A DNA stretch of 64,000 bases from Silene latifolia (lineage: Eukaryota; Streptophyta; Magnoliopsida; Caryophyllales; Caryophyllaceae), in assembly GCF_048544455.1 (NCBI RefSeq), contig NC_133528.1:46894002-46958001 (forward strand), written 5' to 3'. A model generated the notes under the pieces. The model saw nothing but the letters and a program-made list of their open reading frames with translations, did not search any database and had not been told where the DNA came from. Every line of letters starts with the position of its first letter. Position 1 is the stretch's first letter. Positions 1-15,972 of the stretch are shown here, in pieces. The position numbers and the translations under genes were made by a program.

Positions 1-3204
<3,204 letters not shown>

Positions 3205-3213
3205 TATTGCTAA

Positions 3214-3326
3214 GGGTAAATTGATAACTTATACCTAGAATAACTCATTTTTTCAAATCTTATACCTAAGATAACTTTTTTTCAAAACTTATACCAAAAA
3301 TCCTATTTTCTTCCAAACATGATACC
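3214..3326 (+). repeat. MULE left terminal inverted repeat
   Basis: Matches the reverse complement of 29236-29348 with only a few substitutions. Weaker similarity continues for roughly 50 bp further inward on both sides. Confidence 0.88.
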
Positions 3327-3961
3327 AACTCTTAAAAAATGACATGAATTGCCGATTTTTTCCTTACTAATTAAACATGACTACTCCTTCCCCACCCCAT
3401 TAAAACTATAAACCAAATATTCACTATAACCACCACCGCAAACTATCAGCACCAACATCGGTGTCAACGCCACCCACCCCCATCGGACCCTCCTAGTGCC
3501 ACCCCAACCTATAACAACCATGTCTCATACTCTCATCACCTTTCAGCCAAATGGAAAAAGTCACCATTTATAATTTTATCACATTAAACTAAACTTATAC
3601 ATATGAATCCAACTTCAACAAATAATTAGTCAAAATTGGGTTGTTTGTTCTCTGGAACCAAAGCATTGTGGGAGGGCCCACTTGTAAGTGTTTGAGGATC
3701 ATATTGTCTGCGTGTTTTGAACTTTTGATTGAGTTTTTCACCTCAAGAGTTGTATTTTTGTTTCCTAAATCTTGTTTGCTCCCTTGAAATTAAAAGTTCC
3801 ATATTTATAGCCTTCTCAATTAGATCAACGTCTTCAATCTCTCTTTAAAAAGAAGATCTGGGGAGTTCATTATTTGATCTTTCATTTTCTTCATATCTCA
3901 TTCCAAACTCCACACTAAAAAAACACCATGTGTGGTAGCGGCTGCACGAGAGAGGTGATGG

Positions 3962-5252
3962 TGATAGGCTATCGCAACCTATTCAAAAATAAATACTCTA
4001 GACACAAATGAATGTAGTGCGTAGGGGTCGAATACACAGAGAGACGGTAGTTGTTAATTAGTTGTTATGAAGTGAATTTTATCTTAAGTCGGGTCACACA
4101 TGAAAATATATGTAAATGCTTTATGTCAAACTCGGATTAGATAGTAATGATAATTGTTTAGGCTTAAAGAAAAACACCTCTCGATATTAGTGTCAACCAT
4201 AGAACGGGTCCTAACGATCTCTCGATATGGCTAGGTCGTCTACTAAAACATACTTAGTCTAATTCATTTTCGTGCCTCTCTACTTATAAAAACGAATTAA
4301 CAAATTTAATCTAAGACAATGGCCAATAATCAAAGATTAACAATAAGGTACAAGCATGTTATAGAAACTATTATGTGATCACTAAGCATCTTAATTTATC
4401 ATGTTACAAATACTTTTTATGCATGACTCCCTTTATCCCTAGACAAGATATACTACTCTTGTATTATGTAAATTAAGCTAATGATGAACAAAATGATAAA
4501 CATAATGATAAAGAAATAATATTAGAAATAAATTAACTCAACAATGGAAATGGAATTGGAATTGAAGAACAATGCAAAAGGAAATAACTAGGAAATGAAA
4601 TTGTAATTTGTAGTACTTAAAGGAAATGATAACACACTAATGAAAACTAAACTACACTAAGCTAATCTAACTACTGAAGTTTAGAGAGAATTCTATGTGG
4701 AAAATGTGTGGAAAAAGGTGTATAAGAAGTGTTGAAGTCTACACCCTTTATATAGAAAACGAGGGGTGAAACTTAAAGTAAATACAAGGGGTAAACCCCA
4801 AGTATTTTCTCTTCATTGTTTGATTAATTACCAAAGGAATCCTAAGTGAGCTATTAATACGTCTTTAATCTCCGGTTAATCACACAATTTACATCTCATG
4901 AGCATCCAAAGTTGAGCATCCCATGTTGAGTTTGTGTGGACTTCTTAATTTGGGCTTCATTTGTGATTTCATTTGTGCATCAACCCACTTCACAATTCTT
5001 GATGCTTGGACTTGTCATTTCCATAATATCCTACCATGGTCCATCTTGCTTCCACACTTAGCCATGTATACTAGATCTTGCAAATTTTTTAGAAATAAGC
5101 TCCTAAAAGCTCAAGTTCCTACAAAATGTGACAAACCATGTAAAGACATCTAGAATACAATATTAGCTCATAAAACCACTAAGATTAGTGCAAATGACAT
5201 GTATATTAGAGCCAAAATAAGGACATAAAGTCTATATAAAATGGACTTATCA
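3962..5252 (-). repeat. 3' LTR of the Athila-like element
   Basis: About 1.29 kb, direct repeat of 27584-28942. The short ORF at 4923-5153 recurs in the other LTR at 28613-28843 and is not a separate gene. Confidence 0.88.
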
Positions 5253-5545
5253 AACTCCCCTAAGCTAAATTGTTGCTTGTCCCTAAACAAGAAACCATAT
5301 CCCATCAATTGCAATATCCTAATACAAGCTAAGCATAATGATTCAAAACCCGAAACAACATGGGCAAAAGGAATAATACAAAAACATGGATGAGATTTAC
5401 ATGACGGCGTAGCATGGAAGACTTTGAACAAACCTTTAAACTCTTGCATGATCTTTTGACTAACGGAATCTTATGATGCACTCAAACTCATTTGTATGTG
5501 GAAGGACATTTTGTGTGAAAATACTCACCCATCCTCGACTCATGA
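5253..5545 (-). other. 3' internal region of the Athila-like element with polypurine tract
   Basis: Noncoding internal sequence between the chromovirus insertion and the 3' LTR. The minus strand reads AGCTTAGGGGAGTT just before the LTR, a suitable polypurine tract for plus-strand priming. The minus-strand ORF at 5168-5449 spans the LTR boundary and is not credible as a gene. Confidence 0.6.
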
Positions 5546-8415
5546 TGTGACACCCTCATTCATTGCGGAAAAGTAAACACGTAATTCTAGAATAAAACTG
5601 CATGGATATGTTTGTAATAGGTTCATTTGGGTAAAAACCTGTAATTTTTAAAACCTGAACCTGTTATAAAGATATCCAAATTGAAAGGTGTCAAAACATA
5701 CAAGGTCTAAATAGAAGTTTCATAACATAACCATCGCTAAAGTCGCGAATAGCAAAGTTATACAACCAAATGTAAAGAGGGAGACATATGTCCCTAAAAT
5801 GTATGTGACATAAAAACTCGTATAAGAGTCTCTACAAATAAAACCAAATCTAAGTAAGTCCCAAGGTTACTTTGCTCGCTAGCTCGTCCATGAACCCCAT
5901 ATTAGCATCACCATACCTGTCGATCGCATTTTATACAAATACGAAAGCCACAGTCAGTGGGGAGTAACTCCGAGTTCTCCCAGCCACGAAATGTCATAAT
6001 TAATATAACACGTAAACATAAGAATATGAATATGAATAACACATAGCCTTAGCATATAGATGCTAGACAATCGTGCTTATCATGTGAACAACAATATAAC
6101 AACACATAGTCCTAGCATGTGAATACTTGACCGACTCATACTACACTATCATGTGAATCACATAACATCCAGGAATCCAAACTCTATCAACCATAGCCGG
6201 CTTGCATCTCACCTTCTATGATTCATAGAATCATCAAACAAGAAAGGACAATATATCTAGAGACAGGCATAAGTTCCTAGTACAGTCAATAGTCACTCTG
6301 TAACTCGAGTTTATACCACGAGGTAAGGGAAACACCATAGTCCTAAACCTTCGCAGACCTAGCGATATGCGGAAAACTACCGCATCCAAGACCCATGATA
6401 ACAACACATGAGTACCCCTAAGGAGTCCACCAAAGGGTTGGCTAGTACTTAAGCTGACTACATACTTCTAAGAGTACGTCAGGAAGTCATACCCTAACTT
6501 GGATATAAACCCACCAAGCTAAGACACAAAAGCTATTAAGCGGTGAACATACACTCGTCAAAGACTATAAGGGCCTATCTATGACGATGGTCTAAGATAC
6601 CAACACCACACAAGACAAGTAGGACACCCACTTAACCATAAGAGGGGCAAAGAGTCCAAACTGGCAACATAAATACTTATACTCAAATCAAGGACTCTAG
6701 GATAACATCCTTCCTTGTGAAAGACTACAAAAATGTAAATTCAGCTGACAATCCAACAATATCCACAATCTCATTAGTAATCCAAAACTCAGCGAACCGT
6801 TTAGCTCATAATTTATGAGAACAAGCTAAAATGGCAACAAGGCAAGAAGACTCAAGTATAAGGCAACCAATTCATCCAACAACCAACATATGAAAAGACA
6901 ATCATACTCAAAGACAAATCCTCGACCCTAGTCCCGCGACGGGTCATCGGTCAAATCGAGGCTGACCGGTTTAAACCTAGCTTGACCAAACTCATTTGGT
7001 CAAATTGGCCCAGCTCAGACTCTTGGCCCATTTTGGCCCACATCACGGAATTTACCACAATGTCATACTCTTGCCATTTTGAATTTCTATCATGTGAAAA
7101 CTATTGACATAGAGAAAATATGCCAACTTATAAAATAACCAATTCCACAGAAATATTAGCTTAAACAATTTCCTACATGCCAAAATACCAACATACTTCA
7201 AAACATGAACCATAGGCCCAAAACATCAAACAATAGACCCAAGACCCGACCCAAACTAACGGGTCAAAATCCGGGCCGGACCCACCCGGCCTGCCGGGTC
7301 TGCCGCGCCCCTTTACGGGCTGTTTTGGACGGTGTTTCCGCCCCTTTTCCCTTTTTCCTACCAAAATCCGTTTCAAGCTCAATTTAATACCGTCTCAAGT
7401 AACAATCAACAATACCCATTTCGTTTCAATACTCAAGTATATGAAATAACCACAAATTAGTAAACTTTAACAACACAAGTCATGTGAAAAACGAAACTAA
7501 CACATTATCAATCACCTAAACACTTAACAAACAACAAACACAACATCTATGTGACATTAAATCGTCGAGTAACTCGGAATAGTTACCTTAAGCTAGCAAA
7601 GAGACAAGTAATAACTTGAGAAAGCTTCTAAAACCCAAAATTACTCTTCATCTTCAACCACATATGAGTCACCTAACTTATCTTCAAATTCTTCACCTAT
7701 AAGAACAACAAAAACACAATTATTAAGCTTAAATTCGAAACCCTAAAAGATGAGCCTTAAAACAAAAATTGGAGGAAATGAAAATAAAGCTTACTAGGAG
7801 ATGAGGAATGAAAAGAGGATTCCAAGCATATAATTTTTATGAAATTTGGTGGAGAAATGGAGGAATTATGAAGGATTTAGGGTTTGTAAGGAGGATTTTT
7901 GGTAGGTTTTTGGTGTTTGAGAGAAGGAGGAAATAAATTGAGAATGGAGGAAATGAAAATTGAAAGAGGAGACAAATGGAGGGAGATGGCCGGTCCAAAT
8001 GGCATGGGGAGGTTGGTCAATTGTTTACGTTTTGGGTTTGCTTCGACGGTAATTAAAAATATTCGTCGAACGCGATTTCCGAGAATATTAAAGTTCTTAA
8101 ACACGATTTTACTAAAAGATTAAGTACTCATATGCCCAATATCCAAACTCGTTTACCCAACGACCGTAAGAAATGGGAAAATCCCAATATTACGACTTTT
8201 TATAAATCTATTTTATCAAAGTAAAGGTTTAAATATAGTTTAAATTACTTTTAAACATTTCTAAACTATCAAAAGTGATTACATTACTTCAAACTAAAAT
8301 AAAATTATATTTTATCAAATTAATATTATTTCAAATAAATTAATATTAAATTAAAATGGATTAAAATATTACTTTTAAAATATAATAAAGGTCTTCAAAT
8401 TTACGGGGTGTTACA
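5546..8415 (-). repeat. 3' LTR of the chromovirus, full length
   Basis: About 2.87 kb. It contains roughly 415 bp (about 7393-7808) that are missing from the partner LTR at 13517-15972. ORFs read inside it (7173-7387, 7877-8123) are repeated in the other LTR and carry no known domain. Confidence 0.92.
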
Positions 8416-8931
8416 ATCATCCCTCCTTTTAAGAAGTTTCGTCCCCGAAACTTAGAAGAAGGAACATTGTATATATGTAGGTATTTCTCTTTAAATCAAT
8501 TAATCAACATCTTCAAAACATGAACTTATGAAAATATACGTGTCCTTTCAATGGAACGGAAATATCCTCGTCGGTCGCCCGAGAACACCAACATTCCAAA
8601 TCAGAACAAAAATACATTTTTACGCCAACAACTAAGAAAACTAATTATCGGACGTCTCCAATAACGAGCCTTAACACTCATTGACGTTAAAACCAGTGGG
8701 AAAACATTAAAACATTTTCAAAAACCTTTAGTTCGAAACTCTTCAATACGGATAATGACTCCACTAATCATGACTAAACTCTAACTACGGCTCTTATACA
8801 ACTAAGCAATGACTACTAACGCGGAGAATATTCCAGGGAAGGAGAGGAACACTCGAAAAGATAGCTAAAACTCACAAGGATTAGATAAAGGAACGGAAAG
8901 TACCTCACGAGAAGAGTTCGGGATATTTAGC

Positions 8932-11900
8932 TTACATAGAAGATTCAGGCTCCCAAGTTTCTTCTTCGACATTTCCACAACGCCAAAGGATACGAACTAG
9001 GGGCACCACTTTGTTTCTAAGTTGCTTGTTTGCCCTTTCGAGGATTCGGATCGGCCTTTCTTCCAAAGCCAAGTTAGGTTCCAAATCTGGGATTTCTTCT
9101 TGAATAACATGGCTCGGATCACTAATGTACTTCCTCAACTGAGATACATGGAAGACATTATGAACCTTGCTCAAATTCGGGGGCAACTCTAAACGGTAAG
9201 CAACGGGACCAATCTTCTCAAGCACACGGAAAGGTCCAATGTATTTGGGACTCAGCTTTCCTTTCACATCAAAACGTTTCACCCCTTTCATAGGTGACAC
9301 CTTAAGGAATACTCGATCATCAACCTCAAAGGCAAGTGGTCGACGACGGGCATCGATACGATTTCGCTTCGGTCTTGAGCGGCTTTCATATGCTCTCGAA
9401 TGATCTGAACCTGATCGATGGTCTCAGTCACCAAATCGGGTCCCAACACATGAGCATCTTAGACTTGATCCCAACAGACCGGACTACGACACTTTCTACC
9501 ATACAAAGCTTCATAAGGTGACATCTTGATAGAAGTATGATACCTATTGTTGTAGGAGAATTCAACAAGAGGTAAGCACTTCTCCCAAGAAGTGTGGAAG
9601 TCTAAAGCACAAGCACGGAGGAGGTCCTCTAAAGTCTGGATAGTCCTCTCAGTCTGTCCATCTGTAGCGGCATGAAAATCGGTACTCATCGCAGCTTACT
9701 ACCCATGGCTTCTTGCAAAGCGGTCAGTAAACGGGAAAGAATCTCGGGTCACGATCTGAAACTATATCCTTAGGCACTCCATGGTGCGTACTATCTCCTT
9801 CACGTAGGCACCAGCTAGGACATCTAATCTCCATGTCTCCTTGATAGGTATAAACCTAGCACATTTGGTCAATCGATCTACAACCACCCAAACCGCATCT
9901 TTTCTGCTAGCAGTCTTAGGTAAAGCCATCACAAAGTCCATGGAGATGGACTCCCATTTCCAAAGGGGAACATCCAAAGGTTGTAGCAAACCCCCGGGTT
10001 TCTGATGCTCAATCTTCACTTTCTGACAGGTAAGACACTTGCTAACATACTCTAGGACATCAATCTTCATCCTAGGCCACCAAAACTGTAATCTCAAGTC
10101 TTTATACATCTTGTCACCACCAGGATGAATAGAGTAAGGAGAAAGGTGAGCTTCATCAAGGATCTTCTTCCTCAACTCGGCTACTCTCGGAACATACATC
10201 CTACCTTGGTAACGAAGGTATCCATCACTATCCACCACACAATCCTTAGCTTTCCCAAGTTGGATTTTTGCGTGAATGGACTTGAAAGTAGCATCCTCAG
10301 GTAGGCACGTACGGATCTAACGGTAAAAGTCGGGTTCTGCACTCAAGGCACTAAGATAGTCAAAGCCCTTCCCAACAAGGCTTATCCCTAACTTTTGAAA
10401 TTCCGTGGTAAGTTCATCAGGTAACACACGGATAGTGCTCAAAGAGTGACTAGTCTTCCTAACTAAAGCATCGGCCACCACATTTGCTTTCCCTTCATGA
10501 TAAATCAACTCGGCATCATAATCATTCACCAACTTTAGCCATCTTCTTTGCCTCATATTCAATTCTTTCTGGGTAAAGATACACCTCAAACTCTTATGAT
10601 CGGTATAAATGCGGCAATGAACTCCAATAAGGTAATGCCTCCATGTCTTCAAGGCATGTACCAAGGCGGCTAATTCAAGATCATGAGTCGGATAGTTCAC
10701 CTCGTGAACCCTCAGTTGTCGAGAAGCATAAGCAATAACCCTTCGGTTTTGCATCAAGACACAACCTAGGCCATGCTTTGAAGCATCACAATAAACATCG
10801 TAGTCCACACCATCCTCAGGTAAGGTCAACACCGGAGCAGTAGTCAACCTAGTCTTCAACTCTAATAAGGCATTCTCACACTCATCGGTCCACACATACT
10901 TAGACTCCTTCTTCAACAATTGAGTCATCGGTCTAGCTAACTTAGAGAAATCTTTCACGAATCGACGGTAATAACCCGCCAAACCGAGAAAGCTTCGAAT
11001 CTCAGTCACATTTTTCGGACTCTTCCAATCAACAACGGCCTCAATCTTAGAAGGATCTACCATAACACCATCTTTGGATATGACATGTCCAAGAAAAGTT
11101 ACTTGATGCAACCAAAATTCACATTTCGAGAACTTAGCATACCACTTTTGACGATGTAGAATGTCTAAGATGATACGGAGGTGTAGGGCATGTTCTTCAT
11201 CATTCTTTGAGAAAATCAAGATATCATCAATGAACACCACCACACACTTATCGAGGTACTCACTAAAGGTACGATTCATTTGATCCATGAAGATAGCCGG
11301 AGCATTAGTCAATCCGAAAGGCATCACTTTAAATTCGAAATGACCATATCTCATGCTGAAAGCAGTCTTAGGAATATCGGACTCACGCACCGGAATTTGA
11401 TGATAACCCGATCGGAGGTCAATCTTGGAAAAAGTAGAAGCACCACGTAATTGGTCAAAGAGATCATCAATTCGTGGAAGAGGATACTTGTTCTTGATTG
11501 TCACACGATTGAGTTCACGATAATCAATGCAAAGTCGCATAGATCCATCCTTTTTCTTCACAAAGAGGACGGGGGAACCCCAAGGAGAAGCACTAGGCCT
11601 AATAAAGACTTTCTCAATCAAGTCATCAAGTTGAACTCTCAACTCCTTCAATTCGGAAGGTGTCATACGATAAGGAGCTTTAGCAATAGGACCGGTTCCG
11701 GGAACTAGGTCAATAGAAAATTCAACATCTCTTTCAGGAGGAATCCCGGGTAATTCATCGGGAAATACATCCGGAAATTCACAAACAATGGGAACATCCT
11801 TCAAGGGAGGAAGAGAAGGAGAATTAGAAGTAGTCACTACACAGAGGAATGCTTGATGACCCTTGTTCAAAGCATTCACCATCTTCATAGCTGAGATCAA

Positions 11901-12248
11901 CTTCACACCTGTTTGCTTTCTAACCCCTTGATAAGATACGCAAGTACCCAAAGGGCTTTTAAGAACAATCTTTTGATCTCGACATTCAAATCGAGCATGA
12001 TAAGTAGATAACCAATCCATGCCCAAAATAACATCAAACTCCTCAAGTGGAAATCGAAGGAGATCAGCCGGGAAAATAGATTCCGCTATCGATATAGGGA
12101 CATCCGAATAAAAATAAGAACAAGAGAAGATGTCGCCGGAGGGTAAAGATATTGATGTACTATCTCCAAGTGAAGGTTCAAGAGGTAACTTGTCGGAGAA
12201 TTTCATCGATATAAATGACAAAGAAGCACCGGTATCAAATAAAACCAA
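8932..12248 (-). pseudogene. Chromovirus pol: protease, RT, RNase H, integrase, chromodomain (broken)
   Basis: The longest open part (12248-10317, 643 aa) begins with the aspartic protease site LFDTGAS. The reverse transcriptase follows, with palm motifs [13 protein letters not shown] and [10 protein letters not shown], the latter holding the catalytic Asp pair. RNase H comes next, with [13 protein letters not shown] and [12 protein letters not shown] at 10317 stops the frame, which resumes unchanged into the integrase (to 9762) with the zinc-binding C-L-T-C and core VVVDRLTKCARFIP. Frameshifts near 9760 and between 9459 and 9300 break the integrase core. The last segment (9300-8932) ends in RILWRCGNVEEETWEPE, a chromodomain typical of Tekay/Del elements that directs integration to certain chromatin. 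Confidence 0.92.
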
Positions 12249-12346
12249 ACAAGGGACATCAAATATTAAGAACGTACCAGTGACTATGTCCAGGTGTGCC
12301 TCGGCCTCAAAGACGGCTCATCACAAAGATGCGACCTCTCGGCCTC

Positions 12347-13340
12347 TCAGAACAAAGCAGGAGTAGTAGTAGTCTTCCTCTCAGGACACTCATTAGCCTT
12401 GTGTCCAGGCTTGTTGCAGGAGAAACACACAAATTGCTTATCAAAGAAACCAATTCCGGGATGCAAAGGCTTCTTACAATGATAGCACATACGACCCTTA
12501 GGATTTTTGTCGTTGCTAGGAGATAGAACACGAGCACCTTGATTTGCTTGTCCACTCGGAACAAACCTCTTCTTGTTAGGATAAGAGGGGGAAGAAGTAG
12601 GCACAAAGGGTCTAGAAGGAGCAACATAAGGCCTAGAAGTGGAGTAGAGTGGCCTCTTGCCAAGGGAAGTACGAGAAGCACGAGCCTCTTCATCAATAGC
12701 CCGAATAGAGCTCTCGGCCCATAAGGCATCATCATAAATTGAGACAAAGGAAGTAGAATCCCTACGGATCAAGCTCTTAAGCTTTGGAGTAAGCTTGTCA
12801 AGGTAAAAGAAAGCCTTTTCTTCTTCATTTTTGACAAGTCTAGAAGCATAGTGAGCAAGTTCATTGAACTTGTCGGTAAAGGCTTGGACAAAAAGACTTC
12901 CTTGCTTCAAATTCATAAACTCTTTAAGCCTTTGTTGTTTCAGCTCTTTTGGATAGAACCTAGTCTCAACTAGATCCTTAAAGCGATCCCAACCAAAACC
13001 AGGCTCAAGAGTGGAAGTAGGACTAGTCATGGTCCACCATCTATCAGCTTCTTTCACAAGGAAGTGAGAAGCCAATTTCACCTTGTCCTCTTCACGAACA
13101 TCATACAAGACAAAGCTCTTCTCCAATTCCCGAAACCATTCGGTGAGTGCCACCGGGTCTACTTCACCACCATAAGTTTGAGTCTTGTTTCGAGTCAATT
13201 GACTTGCCACCCAAGTGTAAGAACCGGTCTATCACCTTCGGAAACCGAGGAGGGGAGGAGGAGCTTGTTGGTTTCTTGATTCTGAAGAATCGAGTAAGAG
13301 CTTGCAAGATTGCATTATCTACGGATCTTGGAGGAGCCAT
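12347..13340 (-). pseudogene. Chromovirus gag, frameshifted
   Basis: Codes for the capsid/nucleocapsid precursor. The reading starts with MAPPR at about 13340, then shifts frame near 13190. The main part (13210-12347) holds the retrotransposon gag fold, with VALTEWFRELEK and DRWWTM, and ends in a zinc knuckle of the form CxxCxxxGHxxxxC (CFSCNKPGHKANEC, near residue 265). A second half-conserved CYHC motif precedes it. At the 3' end more than one frameshift separates gag from the protease, whereas the family normally has one continuous gag-pol frame. Primer site and leader lie directly upstream. The protein cannot be made intact from this copy. Confidence 0.88.
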
Positions 13341-13502
13341 CTTGCAAAAGAGAACATTGGTTAGCACTTAACAAATAGCAATCACAAAGAGACTACAACA
13401 TAAGGTCCTAAGTCTACCCATCCTACCCATCTCTCAAGTTTATTATTTTAAGGTCAAGTTATTTATATTGGGGGTGCACAAACGTGCGTCGGGAGCAAAT
13501 AT

Positions 13503-13514
13503 GCTCTGATACCA
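13503..13514 (-). other. Primer binding site, tRNA-iMet type
   Basis: The minus strand reads TGGTATCAGAGC directly after the 5' LTR, the usual initiator-methionine primer site of chromoviruses and Copia elements. Confidence 0.9.
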
Positions 13515-13516
13515 AC

Positions 13517-15972
13517 TGTGACACCCTCATTCATTGCGGAAAACTAAACACGTAATTCTAGAATAAAACTGCATGGACATGTTTGTAATAGGTTCATTTG
13601 GGTAAAAACCTGTAATTTTTAAAACCTGAACCTGTTATAAAGATATCCAAATTGAAAGGTGTCAAAACATACAAGGTCTAAATAGAAGTTTCATAACATA
13701 ACCATCGCTAAAGTCGCGAATAGCAAAGTTATACAACCAAATGTAAAGAGGGAGACATATGTCCCTAAAATGTATGTGACATAAAAACTCGTATAAGAGT
13801 CTCTACAAATAAAACCAAATATAAGTAAGTCCCAAGGTTACTTTGCCCGCTAGCTCGTCCATGAACCCCATATAAGCATCACCATACCTGTCGATCGCAT
13901 TTTATACAAATACGAAAGCCACGGTCAGTGGGGAGTAACTCCGAGTTCTCCCAGCCACGAAATGTCATAATTAATATAACACGTAAACATAAGAATATGA
14001 ATATGAATAACACATAGCCTTAGCATATAGATGCTAGACAATCGTGCTTATCATGTGAACAACAATATAACAACACATAGTCCTAACATGTGAATACTAG
14101 ACCGACTCATACTACACTATCATGTGAATTACATAACATCCAGGAATCCAAACTCTATCAACCATAGCCGGCTTGCATCTCACCTTCTATGATTCATAGA
14201 ATCTTCAAACAAGAAAGGACAATATATCTAGAGATAGGCATAAGTTCCTAGTACAGTCAATAGTCACTCTGTAACTCGAGTCTATACCACGAGATAAGGT
14301 AAACACCCTAGTCCTAAACCTGCGCAGACCTAGCGACATGCGGAAAACTACCGCATCCAAGACCCATGATAACAACACATGAGTACCCCTAAGGAGTCCA
14401 CCAAAGGGTTGGCTAGTACTTAAGCTGACTACATACTTCTAAGAGTACGTCAGGAAGTCATACCCTAACTTGGATATAAACCCACCAAGCTAAGACACAA
14501 AGGCTATTAAGCGGTGAACATACACTCGTTAAAGACTATAAGGGCCTATCTATGACGATGGTCTAAGATACCAACACCACACAAGACAAGTAGGACACCC
14601 ACTTAACCATAAGAGGGGCAAAGAGTCCAAACTGGCAACATAAATACTTATACTCAAATCAAGGACTCTAGGATAACATCCTTCCTTGTGAAAGACTACA
14701 AAAATGTAAATTCAGCTGACAATCCAACAATATCCACAATCTCATTAGTAATCCAAAACTCAGCGAACCGTTAATCTCATAATTCATGAGAACAAGCTAA
14801 AATGGCAACAAGGCAAGAAGACTCAAGTATAAGGCAACCAATTCATCCAACAACCAACATATGAAAAGACAATCATACTCAAGACAAATCCTCGACCCTA
14901 GTCCCGCGACGGGTCATCGGTCAAATCGAGGCTGACCGGTTTAAACCTAGCTTGACCAAACTCATTTGGTCAAATTGGCCCAGCTCAGAGTCTTGGCCAC
15001 TTTTGGCCCACATCACGGAATTTACCACAATGTCATACTCTTGCCATTTTGAATTTCTATCATGTGAAAACTATTGACATAGAGAAAATATGCCAACTTA
15101 TAAAATAACCAATTCCACGGAAATATTAGCTTAAACAATTTCCTACATGCCAAAATACCAACATACTTCAAAACATGAACCATAGGCCCAAAACATCAAA
15201 CAATAGACCCAAGACCCGACCCAAAGTGACGGGTCAAAATCCGGGCCGGACCCACCGGGCCTGCCGGGTCTGCCGCGCCCCTTTACGGGCGGTGTTTCCG
15301 CCCCTTTTCCCTTTTTCCTACCAAAATCCGTTTCAAGCTCAATTTAATATCGTCTCAAGTAATGAAAAGAGGATTCCAAGCATATAATTTTTATGAAATT
15401 TGGTGGAGAAATGGAGGAATTATGAAGGATTTAGGGTTTGTACGGAGGATTTTTGGTAGGTTTTTGGTGTTTGAGAGAAGGAGGAGATAAATTGAGAATG
15501 GAGGAAATGAAAATTGAAAGAGGAGACAAATGGAGGGAGATGGCCGATCCAAATGGCATGGGGAGGTTGGTCAATTGTTTACGTTTTGGGTTTGCTTCGA
15601 CGGTAATTAGAAATATTCGTCGAACGCGATTTCCGAGAATATTAAAGTTCTTAAACACGATTTTACTAAAAGATTAAGTACTCATATGCCCAATATCCAA
15701 ACTCGTTTACCCAACGACCGTAAGAAATGGGAAAATCCCAATATTACGACTTTTATCAGAAATCTATTTTAACAAAGTAAAAGGTTTAAATATAGTTTAA
15801 ATTACTTTTAAACATTTCTAAACTATCAAAAGTGATTACATTACTTCAAACTAAAATAAAATTATATTTTATCAAATTATTATTATTTCAAATAAATTAA
15901 TATTAAATTAAAATGGATTAAAATATTACTTTTAAAATATAATAAAGGTCTTCAAATTTACGAGGTGTTACA
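13517..15972 (-). repeat. 5' LTR of the chromovirus, with internal deletion
   Basis: About 2.46 kb. It matches the 3' LTR closely, except for a deletion of about 415 bp at about 15361 and a few small indels near 15285. The deletion must post-date insertion, since both LTRs are copied from one template. Confidence 0.92.

Larger units (their letters stand above)
5546..15972 (-). mobile_element. Chromovirus (Tekay/Del-type Ty3/gypsy) LTR retrotransposon
   Basis: LTRs lie at 13517-15972 (5' on the minus strand) and 5546-8415 (3'). On the plus strand they start TGTGACACCC and end GGTGTTACA. A perfect duplication, CATGA, flanks the element (5541-5545 and 15973-15977). The primer site TGGTATCAGAGC (tRNA-iMet) lies at 13503-13514. 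The polypurine tract AAAAGGAGGGATGA lies next to 8416. Gag and pol are recognisable, ending in a chromodomain, but contain nonsense and frameshift changes, so the copy is dead. The LTRs differ by only a few bases per 100, so the insertion is fairly recent. It sits inside the Athila-like element. Confidence 0.93.

Noticed and set aside
7173..8123. Short ORFs on both strands (also 15175-15677)
   Set aside because: Part of the chromovirus LTR, repeated in both LTRs, overlapping each other on opposite strands.
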